From positions 186,001 through 250,000 of the forward strand of contig NZ_JAJVKW010000012.1 of the NCBI RefSeq assembly GCF_024198255.1: 64,000 nt of DNA, in the 5' to 3' direction. Positions 1 through 8,514 of this stretch are shown in pieces. The DNA is from Myxococcus guangdongensis (GTDB taxonomy: Bacteria; Myxococcota; Myxococcia; Myxococcales; Myxococcaceae). Position 1 is the stretch's first letter, and each line of letters opens with the position of its first letter. The notes under the pieces are model-generated. The model saw nothing but the letters and a program-made list of their open reading frames with translations, made no database searches and was not told the DNA's origin. The translations under genes and the position numbers were made by a program.

Positions 1-1484
1 TCGCCACCGCGCCCACCGCGGGGGCCGTGGGCATCCTCCGGTTGTCGGGTCCCGCCGCGTTGGAGGTGGGGCGTCGGCTGGCGCCGGGCATCCCCGCGGA
101 GCCGACGCCGCGTCACGCGTACCTCGCGGCCTTCGTGGATGCGCAAGGGCGGCCGCTGGATGAAGGGCTCTTCCTGTACTTCCGCGCGCCGGCCTCGTTC
201 ACGGGCGAGGACGTGGTGGAGCTGCAGGCGCATGGGAGCCCGCGTCTGTTGCAGCTCTTGCTGGCGCGTGCGCTGGAGGACGGGCTCGCGCGGCTGGCGA
301 CGCCGGGGGAGTTCACCCGGCGGGCGTTCCTGAACGGGCGCATCGACCTGACGCGCGCGGAGGCGGTGGCGGACCTGGTGGCCGCGGACTCGGAGTCCGC
401 CGTGCGCGCCGCCGCGGCCGGGCTGTCGGGGGCGCTGAGTGAGCGGGTGCGCGCGTTGGAGGAGCCGCTGCGCGCGCTGCACGCGGACCTGGAGGGCGTG
501 CTCAACTTTCCGGATGAGGCCGAGGGCGCGGACGAGGACGCGGAGGCGCGAGTCCAGGCGCTGCGTGCACAGGCGGAGTCGCTGCTCGCGGAGGCGGGAC
601 ACGGTCGACTGGTGCGGCGAGGCGCGCGCGTGGCGCTGTTCGGGCCGGTCAACGCGGGCAAGTCCACGCTGTTCAACCGGCTGGTGGGTGAGGCGCGCGC
701 GCTCGTGGACGACGAGCCCGGAACGACGCGCGATGCGCTGGAGGCCCGTGTCGAGTGGAGCGGCCTGGGCGTGACGTTGTTCGACACGGCGGGCCTGCGC
801 GAGACGCCGGGCCGCGTGGAGGCGCTGGGCATCGCGCGCACGCGGGAGCTGCTCTCGGGCGTGGACCTGGCGGTGCTCGTGCTGCCGCCGGGGACGTCCG
901 AGGTGGACGCGGAGCGCTGGCTCGCGGAGGCGGGTGCCACGCCCGTGCTGCGCATCGATGGCAAGTGCGATGTCGAGGCGCGGTCCTCGGAGATGGCCGA
1001 GGTGCGCGGCGTGGATGCGCGCTCGGGAGTTTCGAAGATGACGCCTCCGCACCCGGGTGTCAGCGCCATCCCGGCCTCTGTGGACACCGTGCCGTCCGAG
1101 TCGTTGTCGACTCCGCGAGCTCCCTCCATGAGCTCATCGGCCTCCCCGTTCGAAGCGGACACGCCCCCAGGCACCCCACCCCGCCTCCGCGTCAGCGGAC
1201 TCACGGGCGAGGGCGTGGACACCCTGCGTGAGGCACTGCTCTCACGCCTGTGGGGCGGCGGGACTCCCTCGGCGGTCGCCCTGGTGTCCGAGCGTCACGC
1301 CGATGCCCTGCGTCGCGCCTCCGAGGCGTTGTCCCGCGCGGAATCCGCGTCGCGACTGTCCACCCTGGAGGTCGTCTCCGGCGAGGTGGCCCTGTCCCTG
1401 GAAGCCCTCGGCGAAGTGTCCGGAACCTCCGCTTCCGAGGCGCTCATCGACGCAATCTTCCAGCGGTTCTGCATCGGAAAGTGA
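1..1484 (+). CDS. mnmE: MnmE (TrmE), tRNA uridine-34 modification GTPase, 5' end outside window
   Basis: MnmE works with MnmG to install the (carboxymethyl)aminomethyl group on uridine 34 of some tRNAs. The reading frame is already open at base 3, and the encoded GxVGILRLSG stretch is the usual N-terminal folate-binding segment, so only about a dozen residues are missing. The G domain shows G1 GPVNAGKS, G2 GTTRD and G3 DTAG, and the protein ends in the hallmark FCIGK with its catalytic Cys. Two oddities: the G4 motif reads GKCD rather than NKxD, and a Ser/Pro-rich stretch of about 60 residues (bases about 1000-1190) sits between G4 and G5. The family call is certain; whether the insert matters is unknown. 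Confidence 0.97.
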   Translation, partial: ATAPTAGAVGILRLSGPAALEVGRRLAPGIPAEPTPRHAYLAAFVDAQGRPLDEGLFLYFRAPASFTGEDVVELQAHGSPRLLQLLLARALEDGLARLATPGEFTRRAFLNGRIDLTRAEAVADLVAADSESAVRAAAAGLSGALSERVRALEEPLRALHADLEGVLNFPDEAEGADEDAEARVQALRAQAESLLAEAGHGRLVRRGARVALFGPVNAGKSTLFNRLVGEARALVDDEPGTTRDALEARVEWSGLGVTLFDTAGLRETPGRVEALGIARTRELLSGVDLAVLVLPPGTSEVDAERWLAEAGATPVLRIDGKCDVEARSSEMAEVRGVDARSGVSKMTPPHPGVSAIPASVDTVPSESLSTPRAPSMSSSASPFEADTPPGTPPRLRVSGLTGEGVDTLREALLSRLWGGGTPSAVALVSERHADALRRASEALSRAESASRLSTLEVVSGEVALSLEALGEVSGTSASEALIDAIFQRFCIGK

Positions 1485-1562
1485 CGCGCCGCCGCACGGC
1501 CCAGGCCGTGTCAGACCCCTCCCTAGAATGCCGCCCTCAACCGCCGCACTTTCGGAGGCGCT

Positions 1563-2174
1563 GTGACGGAAGGCATCATCCACCTGGCGAACCACTCCAT
1601 GCTCCAGGCCCTGCCCGCGGGCTGGGTCGGAGAGATACTGGACGAGGAGCTCGTGGCTTCTCCCAGGCTGACGCCCGCTCAAACCCGCGCCGCCTTCATG
1701 CTGGGCGTGGAGCTGGGTGAGCAACTCGACCGGCGCCGCGGTGGCAGCGGACGCTGGTGCTTCCTTCGCGCCCCCGAGCTGCGCCTGGGCCACGACGTGC
1801 TCGTGCCCGATGTGGCGGGGTGGCGCCGCGACCGGGTGTCCTCACCCCTCGACCCGGACGTGCCCTTCCTCACGCTGGCGCCCGACTGGGTCTGCGAGGT
1901 GCTCGCCCCGTCCACCGTCGCCCTGGACCGCACGCGCAAGCTGCCCCTCTACGCGCGCCAGGGCGTCTCCCACGTCTGGCTGGTGGACCCGGCCGCGCGC
2001 ACGCTGGAGACCTACCAGCGCGTCAAGCGAGGCTGGCTCCTCACCGGCTGCTACGACTCGGACGCGCTCGTGCGCGCCGAGCCCTTCACCTCCGCCCCCG
2101 TGGAGCTCGAGTCGCTGTGGCTCCCCGAGTCCTCCCTGGGCAACGTCTCCGCGATGCTCTCCGTGGTGCCGTGA
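1563..2174 (+). CDS. Uma2 family (DUF820) PD-(D/E)XK nuclease-like protein
   Basis: 203 residues starting at GTG, with a GGAGG ribosome site about 5 bases upstream. The middle and C-terminal half carry the Uma2 pattern: LVPDVAGWRR, then WVCEVLAPST, then LPLYARQGVSHVWLVDP. These correspond to the acidic/E-x-L-S/P core and the yxxxGVxxyWlvdp segment of the restriction-endonuclease-like fold. Members are abundant in myxobacteria and cyanobacteria, but their substrate is generally unknown. It lies 78 bases after mnmE on the same strand and converges with the next gene, 12 bases apart. No toxin partner or transposase is nearby, so no function beyond the fold is claimed. Confidence 0.85.
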   Translation: MTEGIIHLANHSMLQALPAGWVGEILDEELVASPRLTPAQTRAAFMLGVELGEQLDRRRGGSGRWCFLRAPELRLGHDVLVPDVAGWRRDRVSSPLDPDVPFLTLAPDWVCEVLAPSTVALDRTRKLPLYARQGVSHVWLVDPAARTLETYQRVKRGWLLTGCYDSDALVRAEPFTSAPVELESLWLPESSLGNVSAMLSVVP

Positions 2175-2186
2175 GGTCCGCGCGCC

Positions 2187-3236
2187 TCAGCTGGCGCGCC
2201 TGAGAAACGTGGTGTCGACGGGCGCATGGGCCAGTCGACGCACCGTCCTGAGCAGCAGTTCCGCGTCCACCGGAGCCGCCACGAAGCCCCGCGCTCCCAC
2301 CGCCTGCGCCCGGGGAAGGTCCACCTCGGGCGTCTTGCCCGCGGCCACCACCTGCGCGCCCACCCGCCGGCCCAGCGCCTCCAGCGAAGGCAGCGGCGCC
2401 ACCACCACCTGCGTCTGGCTCGACGCCAGCAGCTCCTCGGTGCTCGCCACCCGCGCGGTGAAGCCCGCATCGGTCAGCACCCGCACCAGCCCCGACGCCG
2501 CCTGCGCGCCCCAGCCGTACACCAGCACCTGCGCCAGCGCCTGGGCGGGAGCCGCCGTCACCGTGGGCAGCTTCGTCTGGGAGGGCGTGCGGGGCCGAGG
2601 CACCGCAGCGATGACGGGCCGCGCCGTCTCCTCCTCCAGCGAGGACAACAGCGGCAGCTCACCCTCGGCGGCCACCACGGGCGGCGCCATGTTCGTCAGC
2701 TCCGCCATGCTGCCGCTGAGCACCATGGGCATCTGCTCGTCCGCCTCCGGCAGGGAGAACCCCTCCATGCCAGGACGACGGGGCGCAACCTCCGTCTCAC
2801 CCCGGTACATCCGGCCGATGGCGCGGCGGATGGACGCGTCCGTGGCCAGCTTCGCCACCACCCGCGTCCGCCCCGTCACGCTCTTCACCGCGTCCACCGA
2901 CGCCAGGCTCGCCGGCGCGGCGATGGCCACCACCAGCGTGTCCCGAGGAGCGTGTCCCTCCAGCCGCAGCGGCACCACGCGGTGCGTCTCCGCCACCCGC
3001 TCCGGAATCAGGCGCGCCAGGGCCGCCTCGGGGGGCTGCGCGTCCAGGTCCACCGTCTGCATCCCCACCTGCTCCGCCAGCGCCTCCAACACCTGCTGCG
3101 CCGTGCAGAAGCGCTGGTCCACCACCACCTGTCCCAGCGGAACGCCCCACTTGCGCTGATACGCCAACGCGGAGTGGAGCTGCAGCGCATCCATCATCCC
3201 GCGCTCGAGCAGGATGTCCCCCAGTCGCTTCTTCAT
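2187..3236 (-). CDS. MshEN (T2SSE N-terminal) domain protein with C-terminal receiver-like domain
   Basis: 349 residues from the ATG at 3236, preceded by GAGGAG; the open frame upstream of it is low-complexity and unlikely to be translated. Residues 1-147 form a MshEN domain. The opening RLGDILLERG, followed by a spaced L..AL..Q, matches the first c-di-GMP-binding motif of MshE-type domains; the second motif is degenerate. A Pro/Thr-rich linker follows. The last 110 residues resemble a response-regulator fold (VLVYGWGAQAASGLVRVL, later VAAPVDAELLLRTVRRL) but lack a clear phospho-acceptor Asp. There is no ATPase domain, so it is not a pilus motor. Inferred role: a c-di-GMP-responsive adaptor. 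Confidence 0.75.
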   Translation of the reverse strand: MKKRLGDILLERGMMDALQLHSALAYQRKWGVPLGQVVVDQRFCTAQQVLEALAEQVGMQTVDLDAQPPEAALARLIPERVAETHRVVPLRLEGHAPRDTLVVAIAAPASLASVDAVKSVTGRTRVVAKLATDASIRRAIGRMYRGETEVAPRRPGMEGFSLPEADEQMPMVLSGSMAELTNMAPPVVAAEGELPLLSSLEEETARPVIAAVPRPRTPSQTKLPTVTAAPAQALAQVLVYGWGAQAASGLVRVLTDAGFTARVASTEELLASSQTQVVVAPLPSLEALGRRVGAQVVAAGKTPEVDLPRAQAVGARGFVAAPVDAELLLRTVRRLAHAPVDTTFLRRAS

Positions 3237-3585
3237 GATGCCTTGCTCCTCAGGCCCCCCACGGCGGCCCCCTGCCCCTGGGAACGCATGCGTCCCGGAA
3301 ACTTGAGTGTTCTCTACGCCCGCACCACCCGCGCGGCTTCCTCCGCCGCGACAGATGGTTCCACGTCCGCGACATCTGCAAGGAAGGGGCCCGATGCCCC
3401 CACCCGCCATGCCGCGTCGTCATGTCTCGATTTGAAACGGAGCACGTCCACGAAAGGTCTGTCGTGGAGCAGAGAAACACACGAGGCGGGAAGGACCCAC
3501 GCACCTCGGGAAGCCAGGCGTCCGGACATCACGCCCGCGCGTCCAGAGGGCACGCGCGGACATGACGCCGGAGTGTCGCGGACGA
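3237..3585. other. intergenic, nothing recognised
   Basis: About 350 bases between two minus-strand genes. It should contain the promoter and leader of the MshEN gene and the 3' end of sppA mRNA. Open frames here are short, shift between strands and carry no family signature. I saw no hairpin with a T-run. Confidence 0.5.
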
Positions 3586-5379
3586 CTACCAGCGCGTCTG
3601 CGGAATCGGCGCGTGGAGCGAGCCACGCTCCGGTGCGAAGACACCCATGCGCACGCCCACCTCGTGCACCACGCGCGTGGCCTCCACCCACGGCGCCCAC
3701 GGCGTCGCGAGTGACGTGGTGGCGGAGGCCTCGTCATCGCTGTTGTCGCCCGTCTCTCCCAGCATGGAGGACAGCACCTCCGCGGGGCTCTTCTTGCGCG
3801 GGTACTCCTCGACCCGGACCTTGGCGTCGGCGGGGAGCTTCGCGGCCTCACGCGCCAGCTCCAGCGCCTTGGGGTAGCCGCCGAGCGCGTCCACCAGGCC
3901 GTTCTCCAGCGCGTCCTCACCCGTCCACACGCGGCCCTTGGCCAGGCCCTGCAGCTTCTCCACCGGCATCTTCCGGGCGCTCGCCGCGCGCGTGGTGAAG
4001 TCCGTGTAGATGCGGTCCAGCTCCGCGTCCACGCGCGCCTGCTGCTCCGGCGTGTAGTCGGCGTCCGAGCTGTCCAGCGTGGCGTTCTTCCCGAAGGCCA
4101 CCGTGTCGAAGTTGACGCCGAGCTTCTCCCAGAAGCCGTGGGTGACGAACTTGCCGGTGTACACGCCGATGCTGCCCGTCAGCGTGCCGGGCTGGGCGAC
4201 AATCTTGTCCGCGTCCATGGCGAAGTAGTAGCCGCCGCTGGCCGCGTACGTGCCCATGGTGGCGATGACGGGCTTGCCCGCCTCGCGAGCGCGCTGCACC
4301 TCGCGGCGCACGGTGTCGCTGGCCACGTAGCTGCCGCCGGGGCTGTCCACGCGGAAGATGATGGCCTTCACCTGCGAGTCCTGCGCCGCCTTGCGCAGCG
4401 CCGCCGCCACGCTGTCACCGCCGAGCGCCTGCTCACCGAAGGGGCTGGAGTCGCTCTGGCCCCGCGAGATGGTGCCCACGCCGTACACGAGCGCGATGGT
4501 GTCGCCCGTGGTGTTCGGCCGGCCCGCGCGGTCCAGGTACTTCTTCACATACAACAGCTCCGCGCCGTCACCCGCCGCGGCCTTCTGCGCGGCGTAGACC
4601 TCGTCGCGGTAGAGCAGCCCGTTGAGCAGCTTGCCGTCCACCGCCTCCGGCGCGAGCAGCGGCGCCCGGTCGATGAGCGCGCGCACCTCGTCCTCCTTCA
4701 GCCCGCGCCCCTCGGCGATGCCGCGCACCATCTGCCCGTAGAGGCTGCCCGCGAAGCGCTCCGTGGCCAGCAGGTGCTCGGGCGTGTAGCCCTGCTCGGT
4801 GTAGCTGTTGACCGCGTTCTTGAACTCGTAGCGCTTGTCGAAGCGCGGCGTGACGCCCAGCTTCGCCAGCGCGTCGCGCGCGAAGGGCGTCTCGAACGCG
4901 AGGCCGATGACGTTCACGCTGCCGGACGGCTGCATGTAGATTTCATCGAACGCCGACGCGAAGTAGTACGCGCCCGTCGCGTTGCCCTCCTCGCCGAACG
5001 AGTCCGTGTAGGCGACGGCCTTCTTGCCCTTGGCCCGGAACGCCTTCACCGCGTCCCGCAGCTCCTGCGTCGTCGCGGGGCTGCCGGGGCTGGTGCCCAC
5101 GCGCACCACCAGCGACTTCACCCGCGAGTCCTCGCCCGCCTTCTCCAGCGCGTCCACCACGTCGCGCACGGTGAGCGGGTCCTCGCCGAAGGCCCCGGCC
5201 AGCGAGTCCGCGGAGCTGCTCTCCGCGAGCGGCTTCGACAGGTCCAGCTCCAACACGAGGTTGGACGGCACGCTGGGACGGCTCGACGACGCGAGCACCA
5301 CCAGGGCCACCAGGCCCACCACGAAGAGGACGGACATCGCGCCGATGACGGCCAGCGCGCCGATGAGAAAGCGTTTCAT
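3586..5379 (-). CDS. sppA: SppA, signal peptide peptidase, long (double-domain) form
   Basis: 597 residues, the size of the long E. coli-type SppA, which degrades cleaved signal peptides in the membrane. Residues 1-31 give one N-terminal membrane anchor. The Ser-Lys dyad is visible: Lys187 in YEFKNAV and Ser381 in YAASGGYYFA, equivalent to the family's Lys and Ser. The GGS-x-x-AS motif of the second half (DSPGGSYVASD) is also present. The start follows GGAGCTTCCTTCGG. The gene is transcribed away from the aldo/keto reductase gene. The family call is firm; membrane orientation is inferred from the family. Confidence 0.95.
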   Translation of the reverse strand: MKRFLIGALAVIGAMSVLFVVGLVALVVLASSSRPSVPSNLVLELDLSKPLAESSSADSLAGAFGEDPLTVRDVVDALEKAGEDSRVKSLVVRVGTSPGSPATTQELRDAVKAFRAKGKKAVAYTDSFGEEGNATGAYYFASAFDEIYMQPSGSVNVIGLAFETPFARDALAKLGVTPRFDKRYEFKNAVNSYTEQGYTPEHLLATERFAGSLYGQMVRGIAEGRGLKEDEVRALIDRAPLLAPEAVDGKLLNGLLYRDEVYAAQKAAAGDGAELLYVKKYLDRAGRPNTTGDTIALVYGVGTISRGQSDSSPFGEQALGGDSVAAALRKAAQDSQVKAIIFRVDSPGGSYVASDTVRREVQRAREAGKPVIATMGTYAASGGYYFAMDADKIVAQPGTLTGSIGVYTGKFVTHGFWEKLGVNFDTVAFGKNATLDSSDADYTPEQQARVDAELDRIYTDFTTRAASARKMPVEKLQGLAKGRVWTGEDALENGLVDALGGYPKALELAREAAKLPADAKVRVEEYPRKKSPAEVLSSMLGETGDNSDDEASATTSLATPWAPWVEATRVVHEVGVRMGVFAPERGSLHAPIPQTRW

Positions 5380-5705
5380 CCGAAGGAAGCTCCTGGTCCG
5401 CGCATGGGACTCGAATCCAGCAGCGGTCCTTACTACTTAACGGACCAGCGCGCCGGTGCTTGCACTCCGCCCCGTGTTCCCCCACCGTCCGAGTGACATT
5501 CCAAAGGCTGGAGAGCGGACTTACGCCCGGGTCGCAGGGCCCTCGTCGGGCGGCGCGGCGCTCGTCCCCACCCAAAGCGTTCCCGGGGGCGAGCATCCCT
5601 CCTCTCCAGGAGGGCGCCGAGGTGACAGGCTGGCCGGCCTGGGGACAGACCGCCATCCAAAGCGGGCCGGGGCCCGCACGACTGTGCAGCGGACAGGAGG
5701 AGTGT
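5380..5705. other. divergent intergenic region between sppA and an aldo/keto reductase gene
   Basis: 326 bases that must carry promoters in both directions. A locally less GC-rich stretch (TTACTACTTAACGG near 5430-5445) is the likeliest promoter area, but no confident -35/-10 pair was found. The aldo/keto reductase frame stays open through much of this region without a ribosome site, so it was not used as coding. Confidence 0.4.
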
Positions 5706-6671
5706 ATGCGGACGCGGAGGCTGGGGTCATCCGACCTGGACATCACCCCGCTGGGCCTGGGGGCCTGGGTCATCGGAGGCAGCGGTTGGCAGTACACCTG
5801 GGGTTCGCAGGATGACGCGGAGTCCATCGAGGCCATCCGGCATGCGCTGGACTCGGGCATCAACTGGATAGACACCGCGGCGTTGTATGGCCTGGGGCAC
5901 TCGGAGGAGGTGGTGGCGCGAGCGCTCGAGGGCCGACAGCCACGGCCGTATGTCTTCACCAAGTGCGGCATGGTCTGGGACGCGCAGGGGCGCATCTCCA
6001 AGGTGCTCGAGGCGGACTCGGTGCGCCGTGAATGCGAGGCCTCGCTGCGCCGGTTGAGGGTCGACGCCATCGACCTGTACCAGATTCACTGGCCGGTGGA
6101 GTCGCTGGACGTCATCGAAGAGGTCTGGACGGCGATGGAGGCCCTCAAGCGCGAGGGGAAGATTCGCTGGGCTGGCGTGAGCAACTTCAACACCGCGCAA
6201 TTGGAGCGCGCGGGGAGCATCGCGCCTCCGACAGCCCTCCAGCCGCCCTACTCGCTCATCCGCCGCGACATCGAGCAGGACATCCTGCCCTTCTGCGAGC
6301 GACATGGCATCGGCGTCATCGTCTATTCGCCCATGGCCTCCGGTCTGCTCACGGGCTCGATGACGCACGCGCGCGTGGCGGGCTTCTCCGAGGATGACTG
6401 GCGCCGTAGAAACGCGAGCTTCCAGGAGCCGGAGCTCACGCGCAACCTGGCGTTGGTGGAGTTCCTGCGCGAGGTGGGGCAGCGACACGGACGCTCGCCC
6501 GCGGAGGTGGCCATCGCGTGGACGCTGCGGAACCCCGTCGTCACGGGCGCCATCGTCGGCGCGCGCAGCGCCGCGCAGGTGGATGGCTTCATCCAGGCCG
6601 GGGAGTTCCGCCTCACCGCCGACGAGGTGCGCGAGGTGGAGGACTTCCTCCGGAGACAGCGCGCGTCCTAG
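5706..6671 (+). CDS. aldo/keto reductase
   Basis: 321 residues. The ATG at 5706 is preceded by GACAGGAGG, a near-ideal ribosome site, and begins the usual MRTRRLGSSDLDITPLGLG opening. The full catalytic tetrad is visible: Asp56 and Tyr61 (IDTAALYGLGHSE), Lys86 (VFTKCG) and His128 (YQIHWP). The family reduces aldehydes and ketones with NADPH; the natural substrate cannot be told from sequence. The C-terminal GARSAAQVDGFIQA region matches the cofactor-binding tail. Its stop overlaps the stop of the convergent phosphoesterase gene by a few bases. Confidence 0.93.
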   Translation: MRTRRLGSSDLDITPLGLGAWVIGGSGWQYTWGSQDDAESIEAIRHALDSGINWIDTAALYGLGHSEEVVARALEGRQPRPYVFTKCGMVWDAQGRISKVLEADSVRRECEASLRRLRVDAIDLYQIHWPVESLDVIEEVWTAMEALKREGKIRWAGVSNFNTAQLERAGSIAPPTALQPPYSLIRRDIEQDILPFCERHGIGVIVYSPMASGLLTGSMTHARVAGFSEDDWRRRNASFQEPELTRNLALVEFLREVGQRHGRSPAEVAIAWTLRNPVVTGAIVGARSAAQVDGFIQAGEFRLTADEVREVEDFLRRQRAS

Positions 6672-7321
6672 GACTCGGGGGCGCGCGCGTCGAGCTCCAC
6701 CTCGACGGGCGGACGGATGCCGAAGGGGTGGAGGTGGCAGTTGGACACGTTGAGGAAGCGCGTGGGCACCTCGGGCAGGGACTGCTCGCCTGGGGCCTCG
6801 TGGATGTGGCCGTAGACGTGCAGGCGCGGGTGGACCTGCTTCACGCGGGCGAGCAGGTCCTCGCAGCCCACGTGCGCGCCGAGGAACGTGCGGTCCCCGA
6901 GGCCCTTGGGCGGGCCATGGGTGACGAGTACATCGAGCCCCTCGGGGATGCGGTCCCAGTGCGTGCGGATGTCGGCGCCGCGCTCGCGGTTGAAGGCCAT
7001 GCCGCCGAAGCGGGGCGTCACCGGTGAGCCCCAGACGCGCAGGCCTCGGACGAGCACCTCCTCGTCGTCGAGGTAGTGCACCCCGGCCTCTTGGGCGAGC
7101 CTGCGCGTCAGCTGCGGCGCTCTCTCGCAGATGAAGTCATGGTTGCCGGCGACGAACACCTTCTCGCGCGCGGGGCAACGGGAGAACCAGCCGAGGAAGG
7201 ACTCCAACTCCTCCTGCTTGCCTCGGCGGGAGAAGTCACCCGCGTGGATGAGCACGTCGCACACGGGGACCTCGAGCTCCTCGTGCCGTCGATGCGTATC
7301 GGAGATGAGCACCAGCTTCAT
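6668..7321 (-). CDS. calcineurin-like metallophosphoesterase (MPPED-type)
   Basis: 217 residues with the ordered metal-binding motifs of the family: SDTH (residues 7-10), HAGDFS, GNHD, THGPP and YGHIHEAPG. This spacing and the short length resemble the MPPED1/2-like branch of small soluble phosphodiesterases. Physiological substrates of bacterial members are unclear. The gene ends tail-to-tail on the aldo/keto reductase gene. The coiled-coil gene upstream reads in the same direction, 85 bases away, so the two could share a transcript. Confidence 0.92.
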   Translation of the reverse strand: MKLVLISDTHRRHEELEVPVCDVLIHAGDFSRRGKQEELESFLGWFSRCPAREKVFVAGNHDFICERAPQLTRRLAQEAGVHYLDDEEVLVRGLRVWGSPVTPRFGGMAFNRERGADIRTHWDRIPEGLDVLVTHGPPKGLGDRTFLGAHVGCEDLLARVKQVHPRLHVYGHIHEAPGEQSLPEVPTRFLNVSNCHLHPFGIRPPVEVELDARAPES

Positions 7322-7406
7322 GCGTCGCCCCTTGCGGACCTGGGCGCGACGCTACACCGACGCGAGGGGAACCGCGTGGAGTTCCCCTCACGGTGTCATC
7401 GCGGGG

Positions 7407-8237
7407 TCAGTTCTTGAGCAGCTTCGTCAGGATGCTCTCGTGCGCCTGCAGGCGCTTCTCGGTGGTGTCCTGCTCCACGGAGAGTCGGGCCACCTTCTCG
7501 TTGACGTGGAACAACCCCCGGCGCATCTCCGAGGCGTTGATGCCCATGGTCGCGGCGAGCTTCGCGAGCGTCTCCACGGATTCCTCGAAGCCCGCGCGCA
7601 CCACCCGGAGGTCCCGGGAGAAGAGGTCCACGCGCTCGTTCATCTCCTCGTAGAGGCGGTCCGAGCGTTGGAGCTTGACTTCGATGGCCTGGTACCCGGT
7701 CTCCATGATGCCGAGTCGGGAGTCGATGGCATCGATGCGCTTGTCCATGGCGTCGAGCCTTCTGTCGATGCCCTCCAGTCTTGCATGCACGGCCTCCATC
7801 TTCCGCTCCAGGGAGAGGACCTTCACCTCCAAGGCCTCCACCTTCTGCTTGAGCAGAATCACGTCTTGTTTCAGCTCATGGACGTCGAGGCGGATCTCCT
7901 TGACGTCCTGCTTCAGCCCGCCGACTTCGCCCTTCAACCCCGAGACGTCGCCCTTCAGCCCGCTGACTTCCTGTCGCGTCTCCGCGATGGCCACGTGATG
8001 CTCGTGGACCATCTCCCGCAGCTCGCCGTACTCCCGCTGAGCCGCCTGGATTGACTGCCTGAAGTCCGCGTGACTCCGGTCCAGCGCGTCCAGGTTCACC
8101 CGCGTCCTGTCCATGTGCTGCGACAGCTTCGCGATGGCCGCGAGCGACTCCTCGTGCGCCTTGCGCAGGCGCTCCTTCAGCTCCTCCATCTCCCGTTGGA
8201 ACATCGGCCCCAATCCCCCACCGTCATTGCGCGCCAT
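7407..8237 (-). CDS. long coiled-coil protein of unknown function
   Basis: 276 residues with no signal peptide. Nearly the whole chain is heptad-patterned: the run from residue 85 to 190 alternates VSGLKGDVSGLKGEVGGLKQ, then LDVHELKQDV, then ELKQKVEALEVKV-like blocks, and continues as IDRRLDAMDKRIDAIDSRL. These 7-residue internal repeats indicate a parallel coiled coil, probably an elongated homodimer. Charged ends flank it. I do not recognise a named family. The ribosome region GAAGGAGGACGTCGAG precedes the ATG. Possible roles (scaffold or cytoskeletal adaptor) are guesses from shape only. Confidence 0.8.
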   Translation of the reverse strand: MARNDGGGLGPMFQREMEELKERLRKAHEESLAAIAKLSQHMDRTRVNLDALDRSHADFRQSIQAAQREYGELREMVHEHHVAIAETRQEVSGLKGDVSGLKGEVGGLKQDVKEIRLDVHELKQDVILLKQKVEALEVKVLSLERKMEAVHARLEGIDRRLDAMDKRIDAIDSRLGIMETGYQAIEVKLQRSDRLYEEMNERVDLFSRDLRVVRAGFEESVETLAKLAATMGINASEMRRGLFHVNEKVARLSVEQDTTEKRLQAHESILTKLLKN

Positions 8238-8514
8238 CTCGACGTCCTCCTTCGAGCGACCCCATGTCGCTTTTCAGGTGGAAGGCACCCTAGCAAACCG
8301 ACCTGACATGGAGGCAAGGCAGAGGACAACCCTTGGGGTTGTCACCGGAAAACACGACGAACCCGCTTCGAACCCACGGAGCGCGCCTCGCATGAGCCCC
8401 CTCGCCTGTCACACCGAGGACGCCTTCCTGGAGGAAGTGCTGGCTTCCGGGATGGCGGATGGGGTGTGCCGGGTTAGAAGCGCCGTGCACTTCCTGAAGA
8501 CCCGCGAGGACCGC

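Noticed and set aside
113..1222. Long open frame opposite mnmE (369 codons)
   Set aside because: Shadow caused by high GC; Ser/Arg/Ala-rich with no domain, while mnmE on the other strand is unambiguous.
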